From Porticoccaceae bacterium UBA2002 (GTDB taxonomy: Bacteria > Pseudomonadota > Gammaproteobacteria > Pseudomonadales > Porticoccaceae): DNA of 10,808 bases. Position 1 is the first letter of the stretch. Each line of letters starts with the position of its first letter. The position numbers and the translations under genes are program-made. The notes beneath the pieces were generated by a model, which searched no databases, was not told the origin of the DNA, and was given only the letters and a program-made list of their open reading frames with translations. Where the stretch lies: the NCBI GenBank assembly GCA_002334915.1, contig DDCQ01000021.1, forward strand, positions 1 to 10,808, given 5' to 3'. Of the stretch, positions 1 through 7,318 are shown in pieces.

Positions 1-1
1 T

Positions 2-1420
2 AACGACTCCCAATACGATCTGGTTATTGCCAATGGCCGAGTTATAGACCCAGAGACCGAGTTGGATGCCATCCGCCATATTGGTATTAATAACGGCACC
101 ATCAGTGAGATTTCACTGCAGCCATTGCAGGGCCAACAAACTATTGATGCCACAGGGCTAGTTGTAGCGCCCGGTTTTATTGATGTGCACAGTCATACCC
201 CAACGCTGCTGGGTCAGCAGGTCAACCTTCTCGATGGTATTACTACCCAGTTAGATCTGGAGGCTGGCTCTTTCCCAGTCAGTTTTTATGGCGAACACTT
301 TGCAGGCGGTGCGCAGATTAATTATGGGTCTTCCGTGGGCCACTGGGCGGTGCGCACCAAGGTTATCGAAGGTATAGATATGCCGTATATTTTTTCCGGC
401 AATAAAGTGTTGACCATGGCCGGGCCAACCTGGATGCAGACTGCCAGCCCAGAGCAAATCGAGCAGATGCGTGTGCTGCTTAACCAGGGTTTGGATGGCG
501 GTGGTCTGGGTATTGGCGTGCTTCTGGACTATATGACCCAGGCGGTTTCTGAGGCGGAGTTAAGAATGCTATTTGAGGTGGCATCCGAGCGTGAGGTGCC
601 ACTGTATATCCATGTGCGCAGAGGCCATACCGGTGACCCAGCAGGTTTAACTGAAGTGATTGATCTGGCAGTAGAAACTGGCGCGGCTCTGTTTGTCTGT
701 CATATCACCCATAATGCGATGGGCGGTATTGGCGACTGGCTGGCGATGATTGACGAAGCCAATCAGGCCGGAGCCAATATCACCACTGAGACTCTGTCTT
801 ACGCTGCTGGGGGTACCAGTATCTCTGCCGATGTTTTTCGCTGCCGTGACTGGCAGGCTATTTTTGATATTAGCTACGAGGATGTGCAGTGGGTCGCCAC
901 CGGCGAGTGGTTGACCAAAGAGACCTGGGATAAGTACGCCAAAGAGCAGCCCACAGGTATGGTGAACCACCATTATGTAAAAGAAGACTGGGTTGAAACT
1001 GCACTGCAATGGCCCGGCATGATGGTATCTACAGATGCACTGCCAGCCATAGATACCAGCATTCCCACCAATCCCAATATAGCGGGCACATTTTCCCGAT
1101 TACTGGGTCATTATGTGCGCGAGCGCGGCGTACTCAGCCTGTCTGATGCGCTGGCCCGATCCAGTCTGTATCAGGCTAGGTGGATGGAGCAGGCATCGCC
1201 ACTGTTTAAAAAGAAAGGTCGTATTCAGCAGGGCGCTGATGCGGATATTGTGATTTTTGATGCCCAGACCATTACCGCTAATGCGGTCTATGGTGACCCC
1301 TATCTAAAACCTACCGGTATATTGCATGTGCTGGTGGCCGGGGAGGCAGTGGTGCAGAACTCTATGACTTTAGAGGGCCCTGTACCTGGGCAAAAATTAC
1401 TGGGTGTTATTAGCCAGTAG
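2..1420 (+). CDS. D-aminoacylase-type amidohydrolase, 5' end outside the window
   Basis: The frame is open from base 2, so the gene starts upstream; an internal TTG at 62 is not the real start. The first visible residues (YDLVIANGRVIDP) are the usual opening of amidohydrolases, and about 472 residues are visible, close to the full length of D-aminoacylases. The metal-binding HxH lies in GFIDVHSH (188-196). Further candidate metal or active-site residues are the His of HVRRGH (611-628), the His residues of CHITH (701-712) and the Asp of STDALP (1034-1036). The C-terminus has the family signature GADADIVIFD, then GILHVLVAGE and PGQ. The family (Amidohydro_3, N-acyl-D-amino-acid deacylases) hydrolyses N-acyl groups from D-amino acids or cyclic amides using zinc. 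The exact substrate cannot be read from sequence. A signal peptide could lie upstream. The stop codon directly abuts the stop of the convergent lipoprotein gene. Confidence 0.85.
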   Translation, partial: NDSQYDLVIANGRVIDPETELDAIRHIGINNGTISEISLQPLQGQQTIDATGLVVAPGFIDVHSHTPTLLGQQVNLLDGITTQLDLEAGSFPVSFYGEHFAGGAQINYGSSVGHWAVRTKVIEGIDMPYIFSGNKVLTMAGPTWMQTASPEQIEQMRVLLNQGLDGGGLGIGVLLDYMTQAVSEAELRMLFEVASEREVPLYIHVRRGHTGDPAGLTEVIDLAVETGAALFVCHITHNAMGGIGDWLAMIDEANQAGANITTETLSYAAGGTSISADVFRCRDWQAIFDISYEDVQWVATGEWLTKETWDKYAKEQPTGMVNHHYVKEDWVETALQWPGMMVSTDALPAIDTSIPTNPNIAGTFSRLLGHYVRERGVLSLSDALARSSLYQARWMEQASPLFKKKGRIQQGADADIVIFDAQTITANAVYGDPYLKPTGILHVLVAGEAVVQNSMTLEGPVPGQKLLGVISQ

Positions 1421-1987
1421 TTATTTCTTGCTGATAGTAGTCTCTTGCGCTGGCATTAGTATTAGGCGCTCCCCAGAGGAGTTCTCAATCACCGAGCCGC
1501 TGCCGTCCGGTTTGCTTGTTGGCTCACCTACCTGAACTGCAATCGCAAACACCCGGGTCTTAATTTGGCCCTGGGGGTCCATCACCTCGGCAAAAATCTT
1601 AAGATAATATTTGCCCATTACTTCAGCACTGACAGTCTGCTGGATGCTGTAGACCTGATTGTCACCCAGAGTGAATACATAGTCTGTTGTGGCAGGCTCT
1701 GTAATCAGATCGCTGTCTGCACGCAACTTTATCGCCAGTTGACCGGCAATATGTGGCAGCCTAAAACTCAGATCAACAGTCTGTTTTTCCCCAACGTCGA
1801 GGGGCCCTTTAAAGTTGTGCTGAAAGTCGACGGCGGCGCCGGGCTTTAAATACTTGGATGGACTGGCCTTTTCGCCGGTGCTATTGCCGCTGGCGGCAGC
1901 ATCTCCGCTTGCAGTAATGGTGCCATTGTCGCAGGCACCAAGCACCAGGCTTGTCAATAGAATGCTTATATAGGTAGTCTTTGTCAT
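1421..1987 (-). CDS. Small lipoprotein, function unknown
   Basis: This is a 188-residue protein read from ATG at 1987. An ATG at 2002 in the same frame is less likely, because the purine-rich GAGAGAAA just upstream of 1987 can serve as its ribosome binding site. Residues 1-18 form a lipoprotein signal peptide ending in the lipobox LGAC, with the acylated Cys at 19. The residue after Cys is Asp, which in Escherichia coli keeps lipoproteins in the inner membrane; whether that rule holds here is unknown. A low-complexity Ser/Gly/Ala linker follows, then a beta-rich region with alternating hydrophobic residues that suggests one Ig-like sandwich. I do not recognise the family. It starts 18 bases after the stop of the upstream metallopeptidase-like lipoprotein gene, so the two are probably co-transcribed. 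No terminator is visible after it. Confidence 0.75.
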   Translation of the reverse strand: MTKTTYISILLTSLVLGACDNGTITASGDAAASGNSTGEKASPSKYLKPGAAVDFQHNFKGPLDVGEKQTVDLSFRLPHIAGQLAIKLRADSDLITEPATTDYVFTLGDNQVYSIQQTVSAEVMGKYYLKIFAEVMDPQGQIKTRVFAIAVQVGEPTSKPDGSGSVIENSSGERLILMPAQETTISKK

Positions 1988-2005
1988 GCTTATTTCTCTC
2001 ATTGT

Positions 2006-4189
2006 CTAGTTACTGATTTGAAAGTCGAAGCAATAGTCGCCGGCATCGTCGGTCTCATCTATATTGTTCCAATCATTAAATGCCAGTACATGGGTACCGG
2101 TTGTGGTGAAATTCAGACTGGCATTTTCTGAACCAATCACGCCGGACTCAGCCACTTGGAGCAGGTTACCCGACTGAAAGATATAGAAATCAGGGTCAGC
2201 GACCGTTGCTCCCCCAACCTCAGCCGCACTAAAGCTATAGCTCCCGGTCGCAGGTATCTCAAACTCCACAAAGGCCGTGCTGCCCAGTTTGTTAAAGTAG
2301 CCGGCATCATCCACCGAGCAGAGTTGGATGGTGCTGCCACCCACATTAGCCACCTTGTACACAGGCAGTGCCGATGCTATGTCGCCATCATTGGTTTCAT
2401 TTATGCCGTTGGCGCCGGTTCCAGAGATAGACTGGGCCGTTAACAGACTATTTATCTGTTCTGATGCGCCTGGCTGCAGGGCTTTTAAGCGGTCGGTAAA
2501 AGAAAAAATGCTGGTGAAGTAGGTGCTGGAGGTGTAGCTGCTGTCGGTCAGTACATCGTAAATGGGCCCCAGACCCAGGGCTATGCTGTCAGCACCGTCA
2601 TCAGCGGAATCGTAGATATCGTAGATCACAGACTGTACAGATCCCTCATTAAACCAGCCATTCTCTGCATAGTTATTGGTCTCAACACTAAAAGAAAAAT
2701 CGGTATTTTGTTGCGGCCCGGTGCTATCTCGATAAAAGGGGTCGTCGGTAATAATTCCCGATAGTGCATTGCCCCAGCCCTCACCAAAGGCGACGCGCAT
2801 ATCTAGACGCTCTACTAAGCTATGAGATCCACCTGCAGAGTCAGAGCGCGACAGTTTGTTTTCAAAGTAATGGCCCCATTCGTGAATGAGTACATGGCGG
2901 TCGTACTCATCAGTATCTGTGTCCGCATCACCCAAGAGATAGATTTTTCCGCTGGAGTAAAAAGAAGTTCCAATATCACCGCTGGGCAGGTCGCCACTTG
3001 CGGGATTATTGTTTTCGCTCCAATGAACTTCCAGTGCTGGGAACTCAAGGCTGGAATCCGCAGCAGCAAATTTTTGCATTGTGTCATAAATGGCATCCAG
3101 CACAGCAAAGGGAGCTGCGCTTCTGTCCCCACTATAGCTGGTGCCATCCCAGCCAGAGGGCATATTAAAACTGCGGGTGCTGTCGGCTGTGCCCGTATTA
3201 AAAATATCCCCCTGAACTGCATAGAGCGCATCCGATGCTGTATTGTCTGTAACCTTGACATCCCAGGTCACGCCGGAGGTCTGCAATAACTTAGCCGAGA
3301 TTCTGACTCGTATAGAGGTGTTGGCAGCCACTCGCATGGAATAGAGCCCCTGATTGTCGGTCACCGTGGAAACCAGAGTGTTACCGGATTCATCCACCGC
3401 TTCGACGACCACGCCTCGGGCCGCAGCCTGCTCAATACTGTTGTAGTCCAGCCCTACACCAGATGCCTGAAAAGGCACCAGATCAAAGGTAATGGCGCCG
3501 CTGATGGCCACTTTAGAGTCGTTGACTTCAATACTCACAGAGTCAGTCACAGTGTCTCCGCGGTCGTCAGTAACGGTCAGGCTAAATTCCAATGTGCCCC
3601 TATTGTCTGGCGCGGTAAAGCTGGCGCTGGCGGTATTCGCACCAGTCAAAGTCACTGTCTCTCCAGAGGTTTGCACCCAGCTGTAACTGACAATAGAGCC
3701 ATCAGTATCTGTCGCTGAGCCGTTAAGGGTCACAGAGGAAGAGCTGGGGACCGTTTGGTTCTCGCCAGCATCTGCCGTTGGTGGGATATTATCCGGTAAG
3801 ATGACGCTAACAGAGACCGTATCAGTTGCCTCAGCGCCATCGTTATCAGTGACGCTTAGCTCAAATATCAGAGTTGTTTCAATGCTTGGGGCAACAAACG
3901 AAACACTGGCAGTATCGCTTGCGCTTAAAGTAACAGTCTCTCCGCTGGATTGAGTCCACAGATAGGAGGCAATTGAGCCATCAGAATCGCTGCCAGAACC
4001 ACTGATTGTTACCTCTTGAGAAACGAGGGTCTGCTGGTCTGCCCCGGCATTAGCGGAAGGAGCAGTGTTGGCTGCTGGTGCGGTTGGCACTGGGGTAAAG
4101 GTACCACCACCTCCACCGCCCCCGCCACAGGCGCTTAAAATTAGGCTGAGGATAAGAGGTAATAGGGGATAGCCTGAGAAAGTTTTCAT
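2006..4189 (-). CDS. PKD-domain lipoprotein with HEWGH metallopeptidase-like domain
   Basis: This is a 727-residue surface lipoprotein. The signal peptide ends in the lipobox LSAC (Cys 21), followed by eight glycines and a Pro/Thr/Ala linker. Residues about 43-131 and 136-223 are two PKD/Ig-like domains, each with an NAGADQ or DAGENQ opening, a GSI.SY.W.Q.SGETVTL core and an F.L.VTD.. end. Residues about 229-310 resemble a carboxypeptidase-regulatory or CNA-B-like sandwich (VVVEAVDESGNTL ... DNQGLYSM). The catalytic-like domain carries HEWGH at 436-440, the HExxH zinc motif, and Glu 470 in GEGWGNA is a plausible third ligand, as in gluzincins. The C-terminal 120 residues are beta-rich and resemble a pre-peptidase C-terminal (PPC) domain. 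A Zn-dependent secreted protease is the best reading, but activity is inferred. No good Shine-Dalgarno precedes the ATG. It is followed closely by the small lipoprotein gene. Confidence 0.85.
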   Translation of the reverse strand: MKTFSGYPLLPLILSLILSACGGGGGGGGTFTPVPTAPAANTAPSANAGADQQTLVSQEVTISGSGSDSDGSIASYLWTQSSGETVTLSASDTASVSFVAPSIETTLIFELSVTDNDGAEATDTVSVSVILPDNIPPTADAGENQTVPSSSSVTLNGSATDTDGSIVSYSWVQTSGETVTLTGANTASASFTAPDNRGTLEFSLTVTDDRGDTVTDSVSIEVNDSKVAISGAITFDLVPFQASGVGLDYNSIEQAAARGVVVEAVDESGNTLVSTVTDNQGLYSMRVAANTSIRVRISAKLLQTSGVTWDVKVTDNTASDALYAVQGDIFNTGTADSTRSFNMPSGWDGTSYSGDRSAAPFAVLDAIYDTMQKFAAADSSLEFPALEVHWSENNNPASGDLPSGDIGTSFYSSGKIYLLGDADTDTDEYDRHVLIHEWGHYFENKLSRSDSAGGSHSLVERLDMRVAFGEGWGNALSGIITDDPFYRDSTGPQQNTDFSFSVETNNYAENGWFNEGSVQSVIYDIYDSADDGADSIALGLGPIYDVLTDSSYTSSTYFTSIFSFTDRLKALQPGASEQINSLLTAQSISGTGANGINETNDGDIASALPVYKVANVGGSTIQLCSVDDAGYFNKLGSTAFVEFEIPATGSYSFSAAEVGGATVADPDFYIFQSGNLLQVAESGVIGSENASLNFTTTGTHVLAFNDWNNIDETDDAGDYCFDFQISN

Positions 4190-4255
4190 AATAATGTTTA
4201 TTTTTATAATTAAAATTTACAGCCTATTAACAGTACGAAATATCGACATTCCCAG

Positions 4256-4284
4256 ACTATACAGGTGCGGGTCGACTTTTACAC
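4256..4284 (-). promoter_or_regulatory. Weak sigma-70-like promoter for the PKD lipoprotein operon
   Basis: On the minus strand TATAGT (4261-4256) is preceded, after 17 bases, by GTGTAA (4284-4279). The -10 matches five of six consensus positions but the -35 only about three. It sits about 67 bases upstream of the ATG at 4189, followed by a very AT-rich leader. This is a guess from position and spacing. Confidence 0.25.
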
Positions 4285-4395
4285 TAGGGGTGGTTTTGGG
4301 GGATAGTTGGCTTGTACAGCCGAAACTGATTCGAAGTCTTAATGGTGCCCAGGAGACGCACTGACCGCAAAGTTAAGTCCTTATTCTATGCGGTT

Positions 4396-4411
4396 TGCAG
4401 AGGCATTGCCA
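4396..4411 (-). promoter_or_regulatory. Sigma-54-like site / conserved TGGCAATGCC element, copy 1
   Basis: The minus strand reads TGGCAATGCCTCTGCA, with GG and GC separated by exactly 10 bases, as sigma-54 promoters require (consensus TGGCAC-N5-TTGCA). It lies about 200 bases upstream of the PKD lipoprotein start and points toward it. The same AAGTGGCAATGCC core occurs upstream of the flagellin gene, where the GG-GC spacing is 9 rather than 10. An operator shared by both genes is therefore an equally good explanation. Confidence 0.35.
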
Positions 4412-4420
4412 CTTAAAAAT

Positions 4421-4462
4421 TATACATAGCCTATACATAATCATACATAGATTATACATGGG
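4421..4462. repeat. Four tandem imperfect repeats of (T)ATACATA
   Basis: Units begin at 4421, 4432, 4443 and 4453, each containing ATACAT, with a period of 10-11 bases, close to one DNA helical turn. The array lies between the TGGCAATGCC element and copy 1 of the G-rich repeat. It is absent from the otherwise similar arrangement upstream of the flagellin gene. It could be an array of regulator sites on one face of the helix or a slippage product. The remainder of the 372-base gap 4190-4561 holds the two promoter candidates listed and no coding frame that I can support. Confidence 0.6.
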
Positions 4463-4476
4463 GGGCTTCTTCATAA

Positions 4477-4531
4477 GGGGGCGGGGGAGGCTGTTGAGGT
4501 CTTGAGATTGTTATTGTATCTGGACAGATAC
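4477..4531 (+). repeat. G-rich interspersed repeat, copy 1
   Basis: This 55-base element begins GGGGGCGGGGGAGGC and ends in the hairpin GTATCT-GGAC-AGATAC (4516-4531). It matches copy 2 at 7141-7195 at 47 of 55 positions by eye. In this copy the hairpin is followed on the plus strand by TTTTT, giving it a weak terminator-like look. It begins 31 bases beyond the stop codon of the flagellin gene. Similarity to copy 3 seems to continue about 40 bases past the hairpin. Confidence 0.8.
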
Positions 4532-4561
4532 TTTTTAAGGTGATTTGAACATTAAGCTGTC

Positions 4562-6940
4562 TTACTTATCCCAGTTAAGAATATCCATAACAACTTTAGA
4601 CTGCTGGTTGGCCTGTGCCAGCATAGCAGTCGCCGCCTGCTGGATAATCTGAGTGCGTGCCAATTCAGTGGTCTCTCTTGCATAATCGGCATCTTGAATT
4701 CTACTCAGAGATGCTTTGGATTGGGTAGACATGGTCGAGAGACTATCAATGGCATATTCAATGCGACTCATAATTGCACCGAAGCCTGCTCTTTGCCCGC
4801 TGATCTGAGTAATAGCCCGGTCTATTGTGGCCAGAGAAGTTGAGGCTGATGCAACAGAACTGAGCTCAGTCGATTCTATAGCGTCACTGGTGCTGTAACC
4901 ACTTCGCTCAAGGCTGACACTTAAGCCCGATACAGCATTGCCATCCGCAAGCCCTGTAATGCTGATCACCCCAGCGGTCGCACTTGCTCCGCTATACAGA
5001 TTGGTCTGCGCTGCAATTTGAGCGCTGATATTAGATAGCAGCCCATCCAAGCCGCTAGATTCCATAAATGCCTCTACCTGAGAGCCACCAGTGATATTGA
5101 TAATAACCCGGTCGCCTAAGACCAGATCCAAATCATTAAAGTCTAGCTGGCCCACTCCAGCGGTATAGGTAGTGGTAGAAGGCCAATCGTAGACCCTCAC
5201 ATGTCCAGCGTCATCAGCGCTACCATCATTGTAGCGGCTGCCAAGTGCAATGGTATTGCCATAGGCATTGGTGCTGACAGATCTGGTTGAATCGCCGACA
5301 GCCTCACCATCTATGTCATTACCCAGCTGCACCCAATTTGTTCCGTCCCACTTATAGACTTTGGCATGACCGGTGCTGTTATCATGTGAGGGAGCTACGG
5401 CAGTAACAATGGTGCCGTCATCATTTAAGCTTACCTGCCAACCGCTGGAGTCATTGGCGGCATCTCCATCGATATCAGAGCCCAGCTGCACCCAATCCGA
5501 TCCATCCCATTTAACGACTCTAGTGTGCCCAGTAGCAGTACCACTTCCATCTTTGGCTAATGGTGCACCTATAGCCAAGGTTTCTCCATCGAGACTAAGA
5601 CTAACAAAATATGAATAATCGTAAGCTGATTCGCCATCTATATCATTGCCAAGCTTGTTCCATGAGGTGCCATTCCATTTATAAACTCGGACATGACCAG
5701 AGTCAGAGCCATTGCCATCATTATATGCAGCTCCTATGGCCACAATGCTGCCATCCTCGCTCAGACTAATGCTAGACCCGCTGCGATCATTAGTAGCCTC
5801 TCCATTTATATTAAGCCCTAGTTGAACCCAGGCCGTACCATCCCAGCTAAATATTCTGACGTAGCCACTGTCTGCGCCCGCGGTACCCTCACCAAGGTTG
5901 GCTGCGATTGCAAGTATATTGCCATCGGCGCTAAGGATTACATTGTTGCCACTTCTATCCCCAATTCCTTCCCCACTTATGGTTGCGCCCTTTGCGATCC
6001 ACTGAGAGTTAGATGCATCCCATGTGAACACCCGCGTGCTACCCGCTGCACCCCCCGGTTGTATCGCACCCACAGCCAGAGTCAGGCCATCATCACTCAG
6101 ATTCACCGAATGGCCGTCGTAGTTATAGCTGGACAGGCCATCTATATCCGAACCCATTTGCTGCCAAGCTGATCCGTTCCATGAATAGACTCTGGCTTGA
6201 CCTGAGTCTGTGCCATTGTCGTCATTGTTTAGAGCACCAACGGCTAAAATATTGCCATCGTGGCTTAGAGAAACTGAAAATCCATGGTGATCACCGGCGC
6301 TTTCGCCGTCTAAGTCCGTACCGCGTTGAGTCCAGGTTCCTGTTGCATTCAGCGAGACATCAGTCACTGGCGCACTTACCTGAGTCAGTGCTGGTGCAGC
6401 AGAAGGGTGAGTTCCGTAGTTGGCGGTGCCCCCCAGGCTACTGATAGAGGCGCTGCCCAAGGTTAAATCAATAGTCTGTGAGGCATTGGCACCCACTTGG
6501 AATGATGTGGTACTACCAAAATGGGAGCCGTCTAGGAGATTTTCACCATTCCACTGGGTGTTGTTAAAGACTCTTTCTATCTCTGCTTTAAGTGCCTGAT
6601 ACTCTAAATCCAGTGATGATCTGTCCTTGCTGGTATTAGTGTCATTCGCAGCCTGAACAGACAGCTCTCGCATTCTCTGCAACATAGCTGTCACGCTGGC
6701 AACTGCACCGTCCGCTGTCTGAATCATACCTATCGCATCATTGGCATTCTGGACAGCCTGATCTAGTCCTCTGGCCTGACTTGTCATTCTTGAGCCGATA
6801 GCCAGCCCAGCGGCATCATCAGCAGCTGAGTTGATTCTCAGCCCTGTGGACAGTCGCTGCATAGATTGCGCCATGGCTCGCTCGTTCTTAGCGAGGCTGT
6901 TGGCGGCAATGCTTGCCGTTATGTTGGTGCCTATCTTCAA
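4562..6940 (-). CDS. Giant flagellin with an inserted seven-repeat FG-GAP-type beta-propeller
   Basis: This is a 792-residue flagellin, against roughly 270-500 for most. Residues 1-165 are the conserved N-terminal D0/D1 helices (NITASIAANSL, QRLSTGLRINSAADDAAGLAI, NDAIGMIQTADGA, MRELSVQAANDT). Residues about 702-792 are the C-terminal D1/D0 helices (RIQDADYARETTELAR, AMLAQANQQSKVVMDIL). These ends pack together to form the filament. Between them residues 203-586 hold seven repeats of about 51-57 residues, followed at about 587-700 by a region resembling a Flagellin_IN module (QVEAFMESSGLDGLLSNISAQI). The start is TTG at 6940: an in-frame TAA lies two codons upstream, the next Met is residue 23, and the TTG yields the expected flagellin N-terminus. 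SD support is weak (GGATT). No FliS, FlaG or FliD gene is adjacent. The propeller should face outward on the filament; its ligand is unknown. Confidence 0.93.
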   Translation of the reverse strand: MKIGTNITASIAANSLAKNERAMAQSMQRLSTGLRINSAADDAAGLAIGSRMTSQARGLDQAVQNANDAIGMIQTADGAVASVTAMLQRMRELSVQAANDTNTSKDRSSLDLEYQALKAEIERVFNNTQWNGENLLDGSHFGSTTSFQVGANASQTIDLTLGSASISSLGGTANYGTHPSAAPALTQVSAPVTDVSLNATGTWTQRGTDLDGESAGDHHGFSVSLSHDGNILAVGALNNDDNGTDSGQARVYSWNGSAWQQMGSDIDGLSSYNYDGHSVNLSDDGLTLAVGAIQPGGAAGSTRVFTWDASNSQWIAKGATISGEGIGDRSGNNVILSADGNILAIAANLGEGTAGADSGYVRIFSWDGTAWVQLGLNINGEATNDRSGSSISLSEDGSIVAIGAAYNDGNGSDSGHVRVYKWNGTSWNKLGNDIDGESAYDYSYFVSLSLDGETLAIGAPLAKDGSGTATGHTRVVKWDGSDWVQLGSDIDGDAANDSSGWQVSLNDDGTIVTAVAPSHDNSTGHAKVYKWDGTNWVQLGNDIDGEAVGDSTRSVSTNAYGNTIALGSRYNDGSADDAGHVRVYDWPSTTTYTAGVGQLDFNDLDLVLGDRVIINITGGSQVEAFMESSGLDGLLSNISAQIAAQTNLYSGASATAGVISITGLADGNAVSGLSVSLERSGYSTSDAIESTELSSVASASTSLATIDRAITQISGQRAGFGAIMSRIEYAIDSLSTMSTQSKASLSRIQDADYARETTELARTQIIQQAATAMLAQANQQSKVVMDILNWDK
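5183..6334 (-). repeat. Seven FG-GAP-like blades inside the flagellin
   Basis: Each unit starts with W.QLG.DIDGE, continues with D.SG..VSLS.DG..LAIGA and an Asn/Asp/Gly-rich loop, and ends with GHVRVY.W.G. Blade-opening Trp residues are 203, 259, 314, 371, 427, 483 and 536, so unit lengths are 56, 55, 57, 56, 56, 53 and about 51. Seven units match a closed seven-bladed propeller of the integrin-alpha/FG-GAP_2 kind. The loops (for example NDGNGSDSG in blade 4 and NDDNGTDSG in blade 1) resemble the Ca-binding loops of that fold. Blades 4, 6 and 7 are the most alike, down to nucleotide level around the WVQLG segment, which suggests fairly recent internal duplication or gene conversion. Confidence 0.88.
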
Positions 6941-6994
6941 GTCTTAATCCAATATCCCAAAAAAATGGTTATCAGAGAGGCGGACTTATTTCCG

Positions 6995-7015
6995 CGATCT
7001 CGCCAGGCGAGATCG
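6995..7015. promoter_or_regulatory. Perfect inverted repeat in the flagellin leader
   Basis: The arms CGATCTCGCC and GGCGAGATCG are perfect over 10 bases around a central A. The element lies 55 bases upstream of the flagellin TTG. As RNA it could form a strong hairpin in the leader; as DNA it looks like a dimeric regulator operator. There is no T-run after it on the minus strand, so it is not a simple terminator. Confidence 0.6.
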
Positions 7016-7039
7016 ACAGTGAAAATGACATCTTTAAGC

Positions 7040-7101
7040 AAGTGGCAATTTGTCGCCGGCATTAGCCGAATAAACCTCAGTTTGGCAAGGCATTGCCACT
7101 T
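7040..7101. promoter_or_regulatory. Cluster of TTGCCACTT half-sites upstream of flagellin
   Basis: AAGTGGCAAT (7040-7049) and ATTGCCACTT (7092-7101) form a 10-base inverted pair about 42 bases apart. The second arm also forms a tight palindrome, TGGCAA-GGCA-TTGCCA (7083-7098). The minus strand here, AAGTGGCAATGCCTTGC, is the sequence shared with 4396-4414 upstream of the PKD lipoprotein. As a sigma-54 promoter it is one base short (9 bases between GG and GC). I found no convincing sigma-28 promoter (TAAA-N15-GCCGATAA) in this leader. Confidence 0.45.
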
Positions 7102-7140
7102 TATGACCGGAGAATTTTTGTGGTAGGGGACTATTCCGCA

Positions 7141-7195
7141 GGGGGCGGGGGAGGCTATTGAGTCCTTGTGATTGTTACTGTATCTGGGGAGGTAC
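7141..7195 (+). repeat. G-rich interspersed repeat, copy 2
   Basis: This copy opens with GGGGGCGGGGGAGGC and ends in GTATCT-GGGG-AGGTAC (7180-7195), which still pairs through one T-G wobble. It lies about 200 bases upstream of the flagellin start and marks the point where the moderate-GC left part of the window gives way to AT-rich DNA. The remaining DNA, 7196-7318, carries no gene, terminator or RNA that I can support. Confidence 0.8.
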
Positions 7196-7318
7196 AAAAT
7201 AATCCATTTGCTAGCGTACAACCAAGCTTGCTACTTCACCATAAAAAAATCTCAATTGATTCAAAGAGCAAGTGACGATCAAAACGCTGAACGTGGGCCG
7301 GCTTCGTGACGAATGATT

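Noticed and set aside
62..64. TTG at 62 as start of the amidohydrolase
   Set aside because: The frame is open upstream to the window edge and encodes the conserved opening strand of the family, so the gene begins outside the window.
2822..3289. 155-codon plus-strand open frame opposite the PKD lipoprotein gene
   Set aside because: It lies wholly antisense to a well-supported gene, shows no recognisable domain, and its composition follows from the opposite strand.
4516..4531. Hairpin of repeat copy 1 as an intrinsic terminator for flagellin
   Set aside because: The T-run follows the hairpin on the plus strand, not on the flagellin's strand, and the other copies lack a T-run.
5822..6444. Plus-strand frames of 116 and 87 codons opposite the flagellin gene
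   Set aside because: They are antisense to the propeller repeats and reflect the repeated coding of the minus strand; no family resemblance.
6866..7221. Short frames on both strands across the flagellin leader
   Set aside because: They cross the inverted repeats and repeat copy 2, have no ribosome binding site and no recognisable product.
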